Shown piece after piece: positions 1 to 11,722 of a DNA stretch of 64,000 bases. The translations under genes were made by a program, and so were the position numbers. Origin of the DNA: Halichoerus grypus (Eukaryota; Chordata; Mammalia; Carnivora; Phocidae); NCBI RefSeq assembly GCF_964656455.1, contig NC_135718.1, forward strand, positions 132,477,966-132,541,965, read 5' to 3'. The notes under the pieces are model-generated. The model was given only the letters and a program-made list of their open reading frames with translations. It was not told where the DNA came from and ran no database searches. Within the stretch, counting starts at the first letter, position 1. The number at the start of each line of letters is the position of its first letter.

Positions 1-609
1 CTACTTTCTAAGCACATACCAGAACAGTTATTAAAACTTGGTGATTTATAAATAAAATGTACATTAGAGAGACCTGAAAATCATAAAATGAGACATGATA
101 GAATTTCTCTAAGGGTGAAGGGGCATTGGGGGATGATGGCAGAGTAAAATTGTATTATTTGAAAAACATTAAGAGGAACAAAGTTTCCTACAATTAACTT
201 CTATGTCATATTACTGAGAATACTTAGCCATAATTATAGAGGATATAAATTTAAAAACCAGATTACTGCAATTAAAAAACATAACAACATAACTTGTGGC
301 TCCATTTTGAATACAATGTTCTGTTCAGTTCCCATAGTCAATGCAGTATTGGTTAATGAAAAACAGAAGTGGCCTTTATGGGCACAGGCTCTACTTTAAA
401 ATAATGAGGCTAATTCAGCAAAGAGATTTATTTAATTAGAGCTTCTGACATAATAAAGCTGTGGATAGTTTGTGCTGCTTTGCTTTATTTTTAAGCCCCT
501 TTAGAGTCAAAACTGATAGGAAAATGTTGCAAGTATGGACAAACTGAGGATATGAAAAAAAATATTATTGTTAATATATAAAATTGCACAAATGACAAAC
601 GCTTGGCTT

Positions 610-756
610 GTGATTATTACTATATATTACTGTATAAATACCTATGACAAGGAAAGGAAGTAAAAATTGCCTAAAATATCAACATCTGGAAATAAGTACC
701 TACAGTACTTTGATGACCAATCTTTTGTAAATTCTCTCTGTGTAAATACATGTACA
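610..756 (+). repeat. Local direct duplication, copy A
   Basis: This segment recurs at 2736-2872 in the same orientation, offset 2116 bp. Aligned base by base, 610-624 is identical, a 10-base stretch (625-634) is absent from copy B, and 635-756 matches at 118 of 122 positions. The sequence is not a CAN-SINE, L1, L2 or MIR that I recognise, and I see no A-tail or target-site duplication. See the separate finding. Confidence 0.9.
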
Positions 757-1135
757 CGGTTTGTAGTAAATGATTTAAAGGCATTAGCAAAGGAAACATA
801 CCTCTGGCATGTTGCTTATGAATTTCACTGAGAGATGAGCCATCAGCATTGACTCATTGCCTGCTGGTGCTTACAGTTCTTCACTGTGTGTCAAAATGAA
901 TGTATCTCCTTGCACTTTAAAAACTGTGGAAGTGATTATTAGTTTTTAACATCAAGTGATAGGGACAAGGTAAGAAGCACATGAATGTGCTTATATTGTA
1001 TGGTATTTGGATTTACATTGAAAATCAGTGCCTAATAGAGCAACAAATGTTCAGGTGACGTTCACATTTTAAAGATTATTTCTTCTTTAGGGTAATAGAT
1101 ATCAAAAGAAGAAATCTTTTATTTATGTATATATT

Positions 1136-1342
1136 TTTAAAGATTTTATTTATTTATTTATTTGAGAAAGAGAGAGAGAGCACGTGCATACAAGTGAGGG
1201 GAGGGGCAGAGGGAGAGGGAGAAACAGAATCCCCGCTGAGCATAGAGCCCAGTGGACCTGGGGTTCCACTGACCCTGGGATCCTGAGATTATGACCTGAA
1301 TGCAAGTCAGACACTTAACTGACTGAGCCACACAGGCACCCC
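1136..1342 (-). mobile_element. CAN-SINE (tRNA-derived carnivore SINE)
   Basis: Reverse-oriented SINE: the tail complement TTAAAGATTTTATTTATTT at the left, a purine-rich body, and the tRNA-like head complement CTGAGCCACACAGGCACCCC at the right. Somewhat diverged (ATTATGACCTGAATGCAAG in the B-box region). No clear target-site duplication seen. Confidence 0.9.
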
Positions 1343-2735
1343 CACAATATCTTTTTAATATTTGATGACCAATTGGAAGGAATGTTATAATGTAGACCTT
1401 TTCTTTTTCCAATGTATATTGGCTACAGTATAGATTAAAGTAACACCAAGTGCTCTAACATATAATATCAAAAATTCAAAAGAATTTTTTTTGTTTACTG
1501 GAGTCTAATGCTGGTGTGTTCTTACTGTAGATCTCTTCTGTGTTTGGGTGATTCACACATACATGCATGCACACACTCTATAACATGGTAAGTACACTAT
1601 TATGTATGAAAACCACTTCTATTTTGTGTCTACGTGCTGTCTAAGACCTAAACATCCTCTGCAAACAGCTTTGGGAAAGGTAAACAGAGCATGGAGAAGG
1701 TATATATATACTTGAAATTATTGGCAACAAATGACAAGCATCACTTTTACTTGCATTTTATTCTCAGATCTCATGTGAGAATCAGTCATATCACCATAAT
1801 TTCACACAAAGGCTGAGAAATGTAGCCTTTAACTGAAGAGTGCCTTTCTGCACTCAACTCTATACCATGGAGAGGGGAGAGGAGTGTTGATAGAAAGTTT
1901 CAGCCAGTGCACATGGGATGGAAAGACTCTTAAAGTCCAGTCTCTTAGAGAGTAGGATTTAGTCGTCCCTGCAATACTCCTCACAGCTGGCTGTCTAACC
2001 TGGTACGAAGTATATCTAGTGTTTTGAAAGGAATCAGTTATTGAAAAATCTTCCTAATATATTGTCAAGACTCTACTATGCATCAGTATCGTGGTCTCCT
2101 TGGTTTTGGACACACACTAAATTTTATATGTCTTTGAGATGTGGGCCTAGTACCATACCTAGTACTCAGTTCTCAGTATTTGTTATGGTTAGGAGAGTTT
2201 TATCATTTCCACCCTGGTTTGGGGTATTATACTTTTGTTAATACAATACGAGCTGCAATTGTTTTCTTGGAGAACTATCAGTGTTCATCTTGAGTTTGTG
2301 AGTCAAAGGTCCTTTCATATAAATTATGCCCCACATATTTACCCCATGACTTTCATGTATTTAGCAAATGCTTTATTCTTCTGGTTAACATATTCACCCC
2401 TGGACTTCTGCCTCAGCTGCTAAAGCTTCTCTGACATTTTTTAGCAGCTATGTTCTTACCTTTTGGAGAAGCCATAAATAAGCATGCTGTGAAAAGTGGC
2501 TGAGGCTACAGGTCACCGACTTTCTATATTTAATTTTTGCCATAACTTCCATGGTTTGATATGGTTCTTCCAGTTTTCATAATGATGCGTCAAGAGTGGA
2601 TTTTATCTATAAACCTAGTTCAGTCTGAAAAACCAAATCCCATACATTTTGTTTTTATGTTTGCTTTTGTTGTTTTATTTTTATAATGAACAAAAGTGAA
2701 ACTTATTTTATTTTCCAGGATTTTATAGTTAGTTC

Positions 2736-2872
2736 GTGATTATTACTATATAAATACCTATGGCAAGGAAAGGAAGTAAAAATTGCCTAAAATATCAACA
2801 TCTGGAAATAAGGACCTACAGTACTTTGATGACCAATCTTTTGTAAATTCTCTCTGTGTAAATACGTATACA
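2736..2872 (+). repeat. Local direct duplication, copy B
   Basis: Second copy of the segment at 610-756, 97% identical apart from one 10-base gap near its left end. Outside these limits the flanks do not match (upstream ...TAGTTAGTTC here, ...GCTTGGCTT in copy A), so the repeat unit is about 137 bp. Confidence 0.9.
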
Positions 2873-3332
2873 TAACATGCTCATACTGATGTAGTTAAGT
2901 CAATATTCTCAGCATCATCTTTTCGATGACTTTTTTTTATCATTTTCATGTTTTTTTCTATTGTTGATCATGAGGCTACTTTAATTCTCTTCCACTTCCT
3001 TTCCTGCTACAGTAAATATTCCTGTATAGATATTCTTTCCTTGTAATGCATTTTTGTCAGTGGGCTTGAAGCTGCATTTGGAATTATGGTCTGGTTGCCA
3101 GTTTGTTTTCTCTCTTCTTTGTTTTGGGGATGATCTAGAAATGTGCACATCATATCCTACATTCTTTTTTCATGATATGTTCATTTTATGAAGAAGAGTT
3201 GGGGCACTAGCTTTTTACTAGAATTGATACATTATTCTTCTATATATTTATCCAATTTGGTGGAAAAGATGACTTTCTGTTGGAGACCTCACTTCACACA
3301 TGCAATTTATATATTAGAGTTTTTCAGAAATG

Positions 3333-3530
3333 TTTTTTTAAAGATTTTTTTTTTATTTATTTGACAGAGCGAGACACAGCGAGAGAGGGAACACAAGCAG
3401 GGGGAGTGGGAGAGGGAGAAGCAGGCTTCCCTCTGAGCAGGGAGCCAGACGTGGGGCTCAATCCCAGAACCCTGGGATCATGACCTGAGCCTAAGGCAGA
3501 TGCTTAATGACTGAGCCACCCAGGTGCCCC
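3333..3530 (-). mobile_element. CAN-SINE with target-site duplication
   Basis: Reverse-oriented, near-consensus SINE ending CCACCCAGGTGCCCC. It is flanked by the direct repeat CAGAAATGTTTTTTAA (left copy from 3325, right copy from 3534), a good target-site duplication. Confidence 0.95.
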
Positions 3531-4059
3531 ATGCAGAAATGTTTTTTAAGGATTATGAAGCCTATTTCACATGACATGGCCTTGTCTAAGAAAAGGCTTT
3601 TCTTCAAAGTCTTATTTAAATTTAAATACCTGTAGTATTTTAAGACCTATCAAAATAAAATAACATCCCAGTCCAAAGAAAATGCTATTTGTTTGATAAC
3701 TAGCTTTAGTACCTCTATATTGAGTATTAATTTCTCTTTGAAAAAATGCTCTTAAACTTCTGATTCACAATTTATTTTATAATTTTTCAGAGAATGCTAT
3801 TTACTTAATTATTTAGTAGTTTTTATAGCACATCACCTTTATCTATGAAAAATGTCCATATCCCTCTTCATTCTTACCTATCTTGTTGCTGAGAATATAA
3901 GAGATGTGTTTTGGAAAGGACAGCGTTGCTGAACTCATCGGCCATATTTTTGCCTTTATGGCACCATCCATTTGTCTATATTGAATGCCTAACTCACTAT
4001 AGGTGTGTACTCATAAAGACATTGGGACTATAATGGTGAGTAAAATAGACATACTGTTT

Positions 4060-4830
4060 CATCTTAGGGAAACTTGCAGTTTAATGAGAAGATAACTATT
4101 AAAGAAATACATATGCAAATAAATGTAAAGTTACAACCAACATAGATGGCAGAAGAGGTGTGGTGAGTGACATTGCCTAAGAGATTAGTTGACTACATTG
4201 ATCAAGTGGCTGCTTCAAGGAAGGTTTCCCTGAGAGCTGAGCTGAGAGCTCTACAATAAGGGAAGAGATCATGTAGAAAAGGCAGAGATAGGAAGGATCA
4301 TGTCACAATTGAGTAAGTTTAATAATGCCATTTAAGAGTTTTTGGTCTTTATTCTAACAGAAGTGTAGTGCCAATACACAGTGGGGTGATGTGATCTAAA
4401 TCACATTTAGAAAGCATCTGTGTAGTTGTAATTTGGAGGAAAAATGTAGAAGGCAAAAAGAAGTTTAGGTTCCTAGTTGGTAGGCTTTTGCAAGGATCCC
4501 ATTTGCAAAAAATGGTAGTTTAGTTGAGGTGGTTGTGGTAGTAGAGATGAAGAGAGGTAGATGCATTCTACAGATATTTGGTGGGAAGAATTGAAAAGGT
4601 TTGATGACTAATGTATTAAATATTTGCAAATACAGGAGAGGAAAGAATCTACGATGATGCCTAAGTTTTTGGGTAACCAGACACGGTGGAATTTGGTGCC
4701 ATTTGGTGAGAGGTGCAAAATGGAGAGGACCAGTTTTTGAGAGAAAGGTCATAGGTTTGGTTTGGAGCAATTGAAGAGATCAGTTGTCCAGGTAGATGTG
4801 ACATTCTGGAATTATACAGTACTTCAGTTT
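4060..4830 (-). repeat. L2 LINE fragment, antisense
   Basis: The + strand shows the typical reverse-complement L2 pattern: a segment like 'cttgcagtttaatgagaag', then 'aagagtttttggtctttattctaa', then 'ggggtgatgtgatctaaatcacattt', then 'ggtggtagtagagatgaagag'. The order matches L2 read backwards. It is heavily diverged, as expected of an element that predates placental mammals. Boundaries are approximate. Confidence 0.75.
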
Positions 4831-5194
4831 AAGATAGTAGGTAGTTTCTTTGAATATTATTTTAAAGTTTATGATTTTTTTAAAACTAGAATTTTAGAAA
4901 GTTTATTGCTCTTTATTATTATTTAACATATTACCAAAAAGAAATAACTTAAAGATTTAAAAATACACTTGATATTTTATGGGACTCCTCTAATACTTCA
5001 TAACTATAAAGAGCGACTAGGCTTTGTTCTGTCCTGTTATTTTTTTTATTTGCAATTTTTGGGCAGCATAATGTAACTATTCTCATTGTTTCATGAGTAA
5101 ATTATATTGCCGTGAATGATCTCTCATTTGAATCAGCTGTATGCACAATAATGTAGACAATGGTAGGGTATAAAGAATTAAAAATTATAACTAG

Positions 5195-5290
5195 TGGGGG
5201 CACCTGGCTGGCTCAGTCAGGAGAGCATGTGACTTAATCTTGGGGTAGTAGGTTCAACCTTATGTTGGGCGTGGAGCGTACTTAAAAAAA
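5195..5290 (+). mobile_element. Short CAN-SINE, older type
   Basis: Begins GGGGCACCTGGCTGGCTCAG, runs through a B-box-like GGTTCAACC and stops after about 95 bp at TTGGGCGTGGAGCGTACTTA plus an A-tail, without the CT-rich body of the longer family. Flanked by AAAATTATAACTAGTGG (from 5180) and AAAATTATAGCTAGTGG (from 5290), a 17-bp target-site duplication with one mismatch. Confidence 0.9.
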
Positions 5291-5937
5291 AAATTATAGC
5301 TAGTGGCTACATTAGAAGTGTATGGTGTTTTTTTGCAGAGTAGAAATAATTTTTAACATCAGGGATGATATGATTTTTAGGAGATATTTAAGGACAGTCA
5401 CTCTGTTCTGCATAATGTTTTATGCTAACCTTAGTACGGATTTTCTTGGTAGTATAATGTTTTACACAAACCTGAATCTGAAATATTAATGTGCTCCATG
5501 AGTTACGCACTTTATTCTATTTATACTGTTGACTTTGTATTGCCAAAATATTAGCAGTGTTAAAAATAATGAAATCTTTGAGTTTATGGAAGACCTTTAA
5601 GTGACTTTTCAGTGGAGAATTGACATGTAAATGGTTTGAAGTTTTTCTATCTTGCCATAATCACTCTTTAGATAAGGGCCCATTATCTTTTCTTTCCTTA
5701 TTAACATGAGAATAAAAACAAAATTAGAAAAGGTTTAGAAATAAACCATTTTCTATTCCTGGAATAGAAGTGGATATTATCAAAAAGAAAACTGAAACAA
5801 TATAAAGCTTTTCTAATTTCAATTTTGATATTTTATTGCCTTTTAATGCAGCATTATTTAAATATTTCCAACTTCAGTTGAAATTTTAAAATGAATGCTT
5901 TTTTCATGTTTTTAAAAACTAATATTTTTTTTTATAG

Positions 5938-5986
5938 GTCTCATATCTTTTGGGTGAACAGAAGTCTACCTTTATGGGGCTTACAG
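5938..5986 (+). CDS. KCNT2: KCNT2 exon: S1-S2 linker into start of S2
   Basis: A 49-bp exon. It begins with the third base of a split Trp codon and then reads SHIFWVNRSLPLWGLQ, ending on a codon boundary. The acceptor follows a long T tract (AATATTTTTTTTTATAG). By human numbering this is about residues 92-108: the extracellular S1-S2 linker, with an N-R-S glycosylation-type sequon, and the first turn of S2. The donor is GTTATG, which departs from the GTAAGT consensus at +3 and +5, whereas the next three exons have GTAAGT donors. A 49-bp exon is not a multiple of 3, so skipping it would shift the frame. Identification rests on exact agreement with the KCNT2 protein and correct phase into the next exon. 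Confidence 0.93.
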
Positions 5987-8405
5987 GTTATGTACAATTT
6001 TGTTTTACCCCTCTATTTCTGGATTTATTCTTATTTCATAGATGAATACTATTGGAGAGAAAACTGTTGATATTAAAAATGAGTTTGTTTTATTGCTTAT
6101 TAATCTTGATGCATGTCTTAGACAACTGTTTTTTTCCCCCTATCTTCATGTTTGCCTGAGCCCTGCATTCTACTTTTTGAGAATTTCCTTCTGATCAGGA
6201 TTAGACTTAAGAAAGCTTTTGAGGGTGTGGAGAAAAAAAGAGTAACCAGTGTGTTAAGGCACCACAAGTTCCCCAAATGACTCTAGGTATTCATCTTATG
6301 TAATCCTTGAAAAATTAATCAAAAGCCCATAACCATGTTTGCTCTTTTACTATATCTGCAATGTCTGGAACATGGTAGAATCTCAATAAATAATTATTAA
6401 ATGCATTAAACAAGTGAATGAATGGCTCATATTACCAAGAGCAAGAGCTTGGTCCCTAAACAGATAATTTTGTAAATAAAACAAAAAGTATGTTCTGGCA
6501 TAAAAGGAGTCCTGAGGAAAGAGTAAGAAAATATGAGAGGGAACATGTCTGAATTATATTGTTGGGGTGTTCCCTAGAGTCCTCTATACCTCTTCTTTGC
6601 TCTTTTTTCTGTTGAATTTTATGCCCAGCAAACTTTTTACACGTTCCTATCTCTACTCCTGTCTCTCTCTTACAGATACTTTTTATTTTGTTATTTTTCA
6701 AAAGTAAAAGTTATTTAAAGAATACAGTCACTAAGATAAAAAGGTCAAAAGTTACTGCTTGGAAGACAGTTGAATCATGGAAGTAATGGAAAGACTCTAA
6801 AACTGACTGTTTATAAACAGCCTTTAAAATACTTTAAAATCAAGTGTTTGGTTTGTTTTTTAAAGTCATGAGGATTGTGAAGTCTGTACATTTTAAATGT
6901 TATAATGGATTATTTTAATTATGTATGCATTGTAATCATAACAATGAAATCAAGTTCTTACTATGTCTGGATATTTCATACTTTTTTGAAGTCAAGTTGC
7001 ATTTAATTTTTTTATACTGATTTGCATTGCAATGTTGTTAATTACAAATACCCTTTCAAATATTTAAGTGTTCACAAAAAATGCAGTCTTTTAATCTCTA
7101 GCTCGATTCCTATATTATTTTTCAGTGAGATACACATTTAAAGTAAGTTAATATTTTTAAGAATAGTCATATATCGCCTTGAAATACATTTTGATCTATT
7201 CAAATTGGTTTTATCTGATAACGATATTTTACAATAATAATAATGTTCATTTTCAAATAGGATTTTGAGTAATCCATGCTACAAATGTTCTAGAGACCCT
7301 CTAACACTACTTATAGAGAAAAAGCATGAATGATTATGATTTAAATGACTTGTGGAGAACATCTAAGAGGTGTGCATTTTATATCAGAACAATGCCTGGC
7401 TTCCATATGTACTTCTGAACACATTTTACTTATATTGCCATGCATTCACATGCTTCTTTATTGTCCTTCTGTTTTAATATTCACTTGAATCAAAGTTTTC
7501 ATTCCAACAGGAGTTAAAATTTAAAATTCCAGGGTATCTGCCTTTCTTATGCAGATTGTCTTAAGTCTCAAAATCTGTAAACAAATATGTTATCTATAGA
7601 GTCATTTCTTGTTTATGCTTGCTTATTTTGCTTCTATTCACCTACCCCAAAGTGCTGAGAGTACTTAATACAAAATAATTTGGATATTTTTTCTAGTTAC
7701 CTTTTCTGTTGCAATCATAGCTTTTTGGTAGTTCAGCAGCAGAAATTGTATATATAATAGCAAATGTAGAGAAAGTAGAAGCTTGTCTAGGACATGCTCT
7801 TCCAGCTGTGAAAGAGGAATTGTTTATGAAGTCCATTCAAATAAAATCTCAAAGTATCTGGAAGTGTTGACCTGGACTATTTTGTTTAGTGTTAAGGATG
7901 TTGCTGTTTCATTTTGTTTGAGGCGGGTGAGAGAGAGAATGTATCTCTCAACTCGAAGCTTACATTCTTTTATTTTCTGAAAGGAACTGCTGTCTTTGGT
8001 AGATGTTCTAGAGGTGGTGGAGCTGTTGTTGGGAGAGGGTAGTATTTACGCCGGGGCAGCTAAGTGTGATTGTGCATATTAGGAACATACACAAAAGAAC
8101 TTATTCTCTACATATCATATAAACTCCAGCCAGTCTGACTATTCTAATCCCACATTTATATTTGAGATAATAAAAAATATTTATTAAGGAGTATTAGAAA
8201 TATAAAACTAACTTGTAGAGCAAACTGCCACCTGTATAGAGAAGTTACAGTGCCACATAATACCTCCTTATATGTATATCTGTATATTATACAAATATAT
8301 ACATACATACACACATATATGTACATAAAGTTAATAGTTTTATAATCATGAATATATTTTTAAAATTCTGTTGCGTTTTCTCACTGAGGTACAATTTTTT
8401 TTCAG
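5987..8405. other. KCNT2 intron between linker and S2 exons
   Basis: 2.4 kb. The only repeat I recognise is a short L2 3' end (about 6335-6425). A low-complexity TATATG/ACATAC stretch lies at about 8270-8330. A purine-rich patch with one CpG pair at 7920-8080 is unexplained. No ORF here looks coding. Confidence 0.8.
6335..6425 (+). repeat. L2 3' end
   Basis: Contains the L2 terminus pattern 'ctggaacatggtagaatctcaataaataattattaaatgc' in shortened, diverged form (tgTCTGGAACATGGTAG then CTCAATAAATAATTATTAA, ending in GAATGAATGG). L2 3' ends carry 'ctcaataaatatttgttgaatgaatg', so the match is clear though short. Confidence 0.7.
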
Positions 8406-8465
8406 GTTTCAGTGGCATTGATAAGTTTATTTGAAACAATACTACTTGGTTATCTCAGTTATAAG
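8406..8465 (+). CDS. KCNT2: KCNT2 exon: transmembrane segment S2
   Basis: A 60-bp exon of exactly 20 codons, phase 0 at both ends. It reads VSVALISLFETILLGYLSYK, a hydrophobic stretch that forms most of the S2 helix and ends at the cytoplasmic lysine. The acceptor is TTTTTTTTCAG and the donor is a consensus GTAAGT. By human numbering this is about residues 109-128. In the KNa channels S1-S4 form a voltage-sensor-like domain that lacks the usual regular arginine array, and this exon supplies one wall of it. Because the length is a multiple of 3 and both phases are 0, skipping would remove S2 in frame. That would probably destroy the fold rather than make a useful isoform (inference). Confidence 0.95.
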
Positions 8466-8859
8466 GTAAGTTATTTTAATTAGAAGTTTTTAGCTGACAG
8501 AACACATTACTAGCATTAACCCAGTATTCCTCTATTTATAATTTATACTCTGGGGTAAAGCAAGTCCTTCTTAAACTTCTTTAATTATTTTGGGCCTCTG
8601 TGGTATGTGATAAAAATCTGTAGTTGTATAGTAATGTTTTCCTTGGTGGCTTAAAAATATTTCATTAATTCCTGTAGGTTAACTTACCTATGATATACAT
8701 GCTTATGTGAGGCAAGCAAATGGAATGATCTTGCTTTTAATTGTTCTTAAACTCTTTTCCTGATCTGTACAAAAAACATTGAGGGAGCAAAAACATATCT
8801 GTTAGGAATTATTTTAATGGATTATTTAATCTTTGGTGAGACTTTGTCTGGCTAACACA

Positions 8860-11130
8860 ATTTAACAAATATTTATTGAGTCTGTATTTGATGAAGAGCC
8901 CCATACTGTGCATTGTTCTTTTCTCAATGAGTTTCCATCTAGAAAGGGGGATAAGCAAGAGAAAATTATGCAGATAATAATAATACAAAACAGAACAGTA
9001 GGTACTTCCAGTGAGGTGCAAATCATGTCCCATGGGGGTAGAGAGATGTCATATCATAGGATGAAAATACTTGACTGATTTAAGCAGAGCAGAGTCCTTG
9101 AATCAGTGATTTCAATAAGGAAAGATGAAAAGATAAGACACTAGGGATTTATAGAATTAACAAAGGCATAAAAGAAGTCATGTGCATATAAAATTGGAAG
9201 AATAATAAATATTTAAGTTTGGGCAGAATTTTGGGGGGCATCTGGAAAAATATTGGTTGGGAAAATTTGGCACAGTATTGTGAGGGCCTTGTATAGCAAC
9301 ATATAATGGGAATTTGATGGAGGATGTTGAACATGAGAGTTCTATAATTGTAATTAAGTTTTAGTATTAGTTCCGAACATCTGTGCAGCACAGGTCAGAG
9401 AGACATCATACTGAGAGCCATGTGCTAAATTAAGACACAATTACAGAAAGGAAAACTGGGAGTGAGTTTTTGGCTGGGTGAATGGAATAGACAGAGTTGA
9501 CACAAGATGAAATATAAAGGTAGAAACTAAAGAAATCATCACTTGATTTGTTGAGAAAGTTGAGGAAAAGGCAAAGGCAAATATCACTTCAACATTTTCT
9601 AAATTCATATGACTGGGAACATGGCAGTGAAACTAAGAAAAATTATATCAAGAAAAAATCAGATTGGGGTCAGGATAGACAGAATAATGGAAATGGATTT
9701 GGAAATAATGAATTTGAGGTGCTTATGGATAGATAGGTAGACATGACATGTGGACAACTAAAAATGAGTATCTGGAACATGCAGGGAAGAGAGATTTAAG
9801 ATGTGGAGGTCATTTTCACAGAGATGGTGGAGGAAGCATGCAAGTCTATTAAGTATGGGATAATAACCAAGGGAGAAGCTAAGGCTCATTTGATGGAGAT
9901 GCTTATACTGTGGTTGTTGGAAGAAAGACAGAGTAATCAGAGAAGACAGAGACATAGAAAAGAAGGGTAGAAAGACTTTGGAATGGCTATCATATCCATC
10001 ACTAACCTTCGGTTTATGTTTTCGGCATTTACTATATCAAGTGTACTCAAGGTTATGTTTTTGGGGAACTCTTATTTAGCATATCAACTTCTTTCTCACT
10101 TTTTAAGACATAGGTTTTTTTTTTTTTTTTTAAGATTTTATTTATTTATTTGACAGAGAGAGACACAGAGAGAGAGGGAACACAAGCAGGGGAGTGGGAG
10201 AGGGAGAAGCAGGCTTCCCACTGAACAGAGAGCCTGATGTGGGGCTTGATCCCAGGACCCTGGGACTATGACCTGAGCTGAAGGCAGACGCTTAACGACT
10301 GAGCCACCCAGGCACCCTAGACATAGGGTTTTGAAGATAACATTTCTTAGACTACTTTTAATCCTAAATTTAGAGCAAGAAATCTTTACAAACTCACCTT
10401 TTCCGCTGGGTTTATTAAAAAAAAAAATCTCCTTAACTCCATCTGAAGAAAATAATGCTAATATCTAATGAGGTGAGATTGATGAATTAGAAAGTATAGA
10501 AAGAAAAGAATGTGGGCTTTCCAAAAAATATAGATGGGTTGATTTAATATTTGTGAGAAAAAAATAGGATGTTAGAAATTCTAAGGAAGAAATGTGTTAT
10601 CTGAAAGGCTGAAAGGGTTGGAACTACAAGTTTATTAAGGAGCTTGAGAAGAGGCTATTGAATTTACAGTTTAGGAAATCACTTGCTATTCACTTGTAAG
10701 AAACCAATTTCAATGGTGTACAATTGGGAGTAAAAGTGTTAAATGAAGAATGTTGATTGACTGGGGTAGGGTCACTACCCTAGAAGTGGTCTAATGGGGC
10801 AGAGAAGATTGACCAATGATGGAAAAAAATTTGCATCCTTTACAGAAAGTAGGTAGAGGGGACTAAAAAAAATGATAGATGAAGTAAGTTTTATACAAAA
10901 TAATAAGTTGGAGTAGGAACCTGAGGTCTACTGATTTGCTTTGGATACATTCCATTCTTTTCTGAGAGCACAGAAGATGGAAAATTGTGCATGAAAGAAT
11001 ATTTTGAAGCTAGAGAAGAGAAGTTGAAAGACCTTACATGTAGGTAGTCACTCATCCTTATGTTACCTAGGAAGTACTCACTTAGTGATGAACAGTATAG
11101 ACTAATATGTGGAGGAAGATCTTTTAATGA
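8860..11130 (-). repeat. L2 LINE, long antisense copy (interrupted)
   Basis: The + strand reads as reverse-complement L2 over a long stretch: 'aatatttattgagt', 'gtgagggccttgtatagcaac', 'gacatgtggacaactaaaaatg', 'agaaaccaatttcaatggtg'. Interrupted by the SINE at 10115-10318, which therefore came later. One of the longer L2 copies in the window; the ends are approximate and the far end (10440-11130) is the least certain. Confidence 0.7.
10115..10318 (-). mobile_element. CAN-SINE inside L2
   Basis: Starts with an 18-T run and TAAGATTTTATTTATTT and ends GCCACCCAGGCACCCT. Flanked by AGACATAGG (from 10106) and AGACATAGGG (from 10319), so it inserted into the antisense L2. Confidence 0.95.
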
Positions 11131-11505
11131 TTTATGAGTTTATCTCTTCATTGAAATAGGTGCTCAATAAATGTATATAGATTGACAAATCTAGATTTTG
11201 GATACCTAGAAGAACGAAATAATAATCAAGTGAATTAATATCCAAGATTTTATCTTCTAAGTTACTTAGTATTCAAGTAGGTGATGAAAGTTGAAAGTAA
11301 TAAAAACAAAATGACATGCTAAAAAATTAGGCACGTGGGTGTTTTTGGTAAATAATTAAATCTCTTCCACTAGTACAAGAGTGTGTATAGATATTTAAGT
11401 GGTCAAAATATTAATCTACATTTTTGAGTGTATTTGCTTTAAATTCTAGCCAAAAAGTAATATGAAATTAACTTTGGTGCTTAGTGGAACTCTTAGCCCT
11501 AATTT

Positions 11506-11506
<1 letters not shown>

Positions 11507-11536
<30 letters not shown>

Positions 11537-11722
11537 AAGATTTTATTTATTTATTTGAGAGAGAGAATGAGATAGAGAGAGAGCATGAGAGGGGGGAGGG
11601 TCAGAGGGAGAAGCAGACTCCCTGCTGAGCAGGGAGCCCGATGCGGGACTCGATCCTGGGACTCCAGGATCATGACCTGAGCCGAAGGCAGTCGCTTAAC
11701 CAACTGAGCCACCCAGGCGCCC
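11507..11722 (-). mobile_element. CAN-SINE with 16-bp target-site duplication
   Basis: Reverse SINE with an expanded (TTTA)n tail complement (about 11502-11532), body GAGAGAGAATGAGATAGAG and head complement GCCACCCAGGCGCCC. The flanking repeat TCTTAGCCCTAATTTA is exact at 11491-11506 and 11723-11738. The tail is a tetranucleotide microsatellite likely to vary in length. Confidence 0.95.

Larger units (their letters stand above)
1..5937. other. KCNT2 intron (3' part) upstream of the S1-S2 linker exon
   Basis: No exon of KCNT2 is visible here; I looked for the S1-coding exon and did not find it. Recognised content: three SINEs (1136-1342, 3333-3530, 5195-5290), an antisense L2 fragment (about 4060-4830), and two copies of a local duplication (610-756, 2736-2872). 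Nothing is recognised in 1-609, 757-1135, 1343-2735, 2873-3332, 3550-4060 and 5307-5937 beyond AT-rich intron sequence. Confidence 0.85.

Noticed and set aside
4465..4770. 101-codon open frame on the minus strand
   Set aside because: Falls within an L2 remnant in its own orientation but shows no L2 ORF2 motif. Too decayed to call coding.
1..5937. Possible S1-coding KCNT2 exon upstream of the linker exon
   Set aside because: I scanned for codons matching the S1 region and its junction ending in TG before the split Trp. Nothing fits, so it must lie to the left of the window.
11502..11532. Regular TTTA repeats as a possible array
   Set aside because: It is the expanded tail of the adjoining SINE. 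No spacer-repeat structure like CRISPR exists anywhere in the window.
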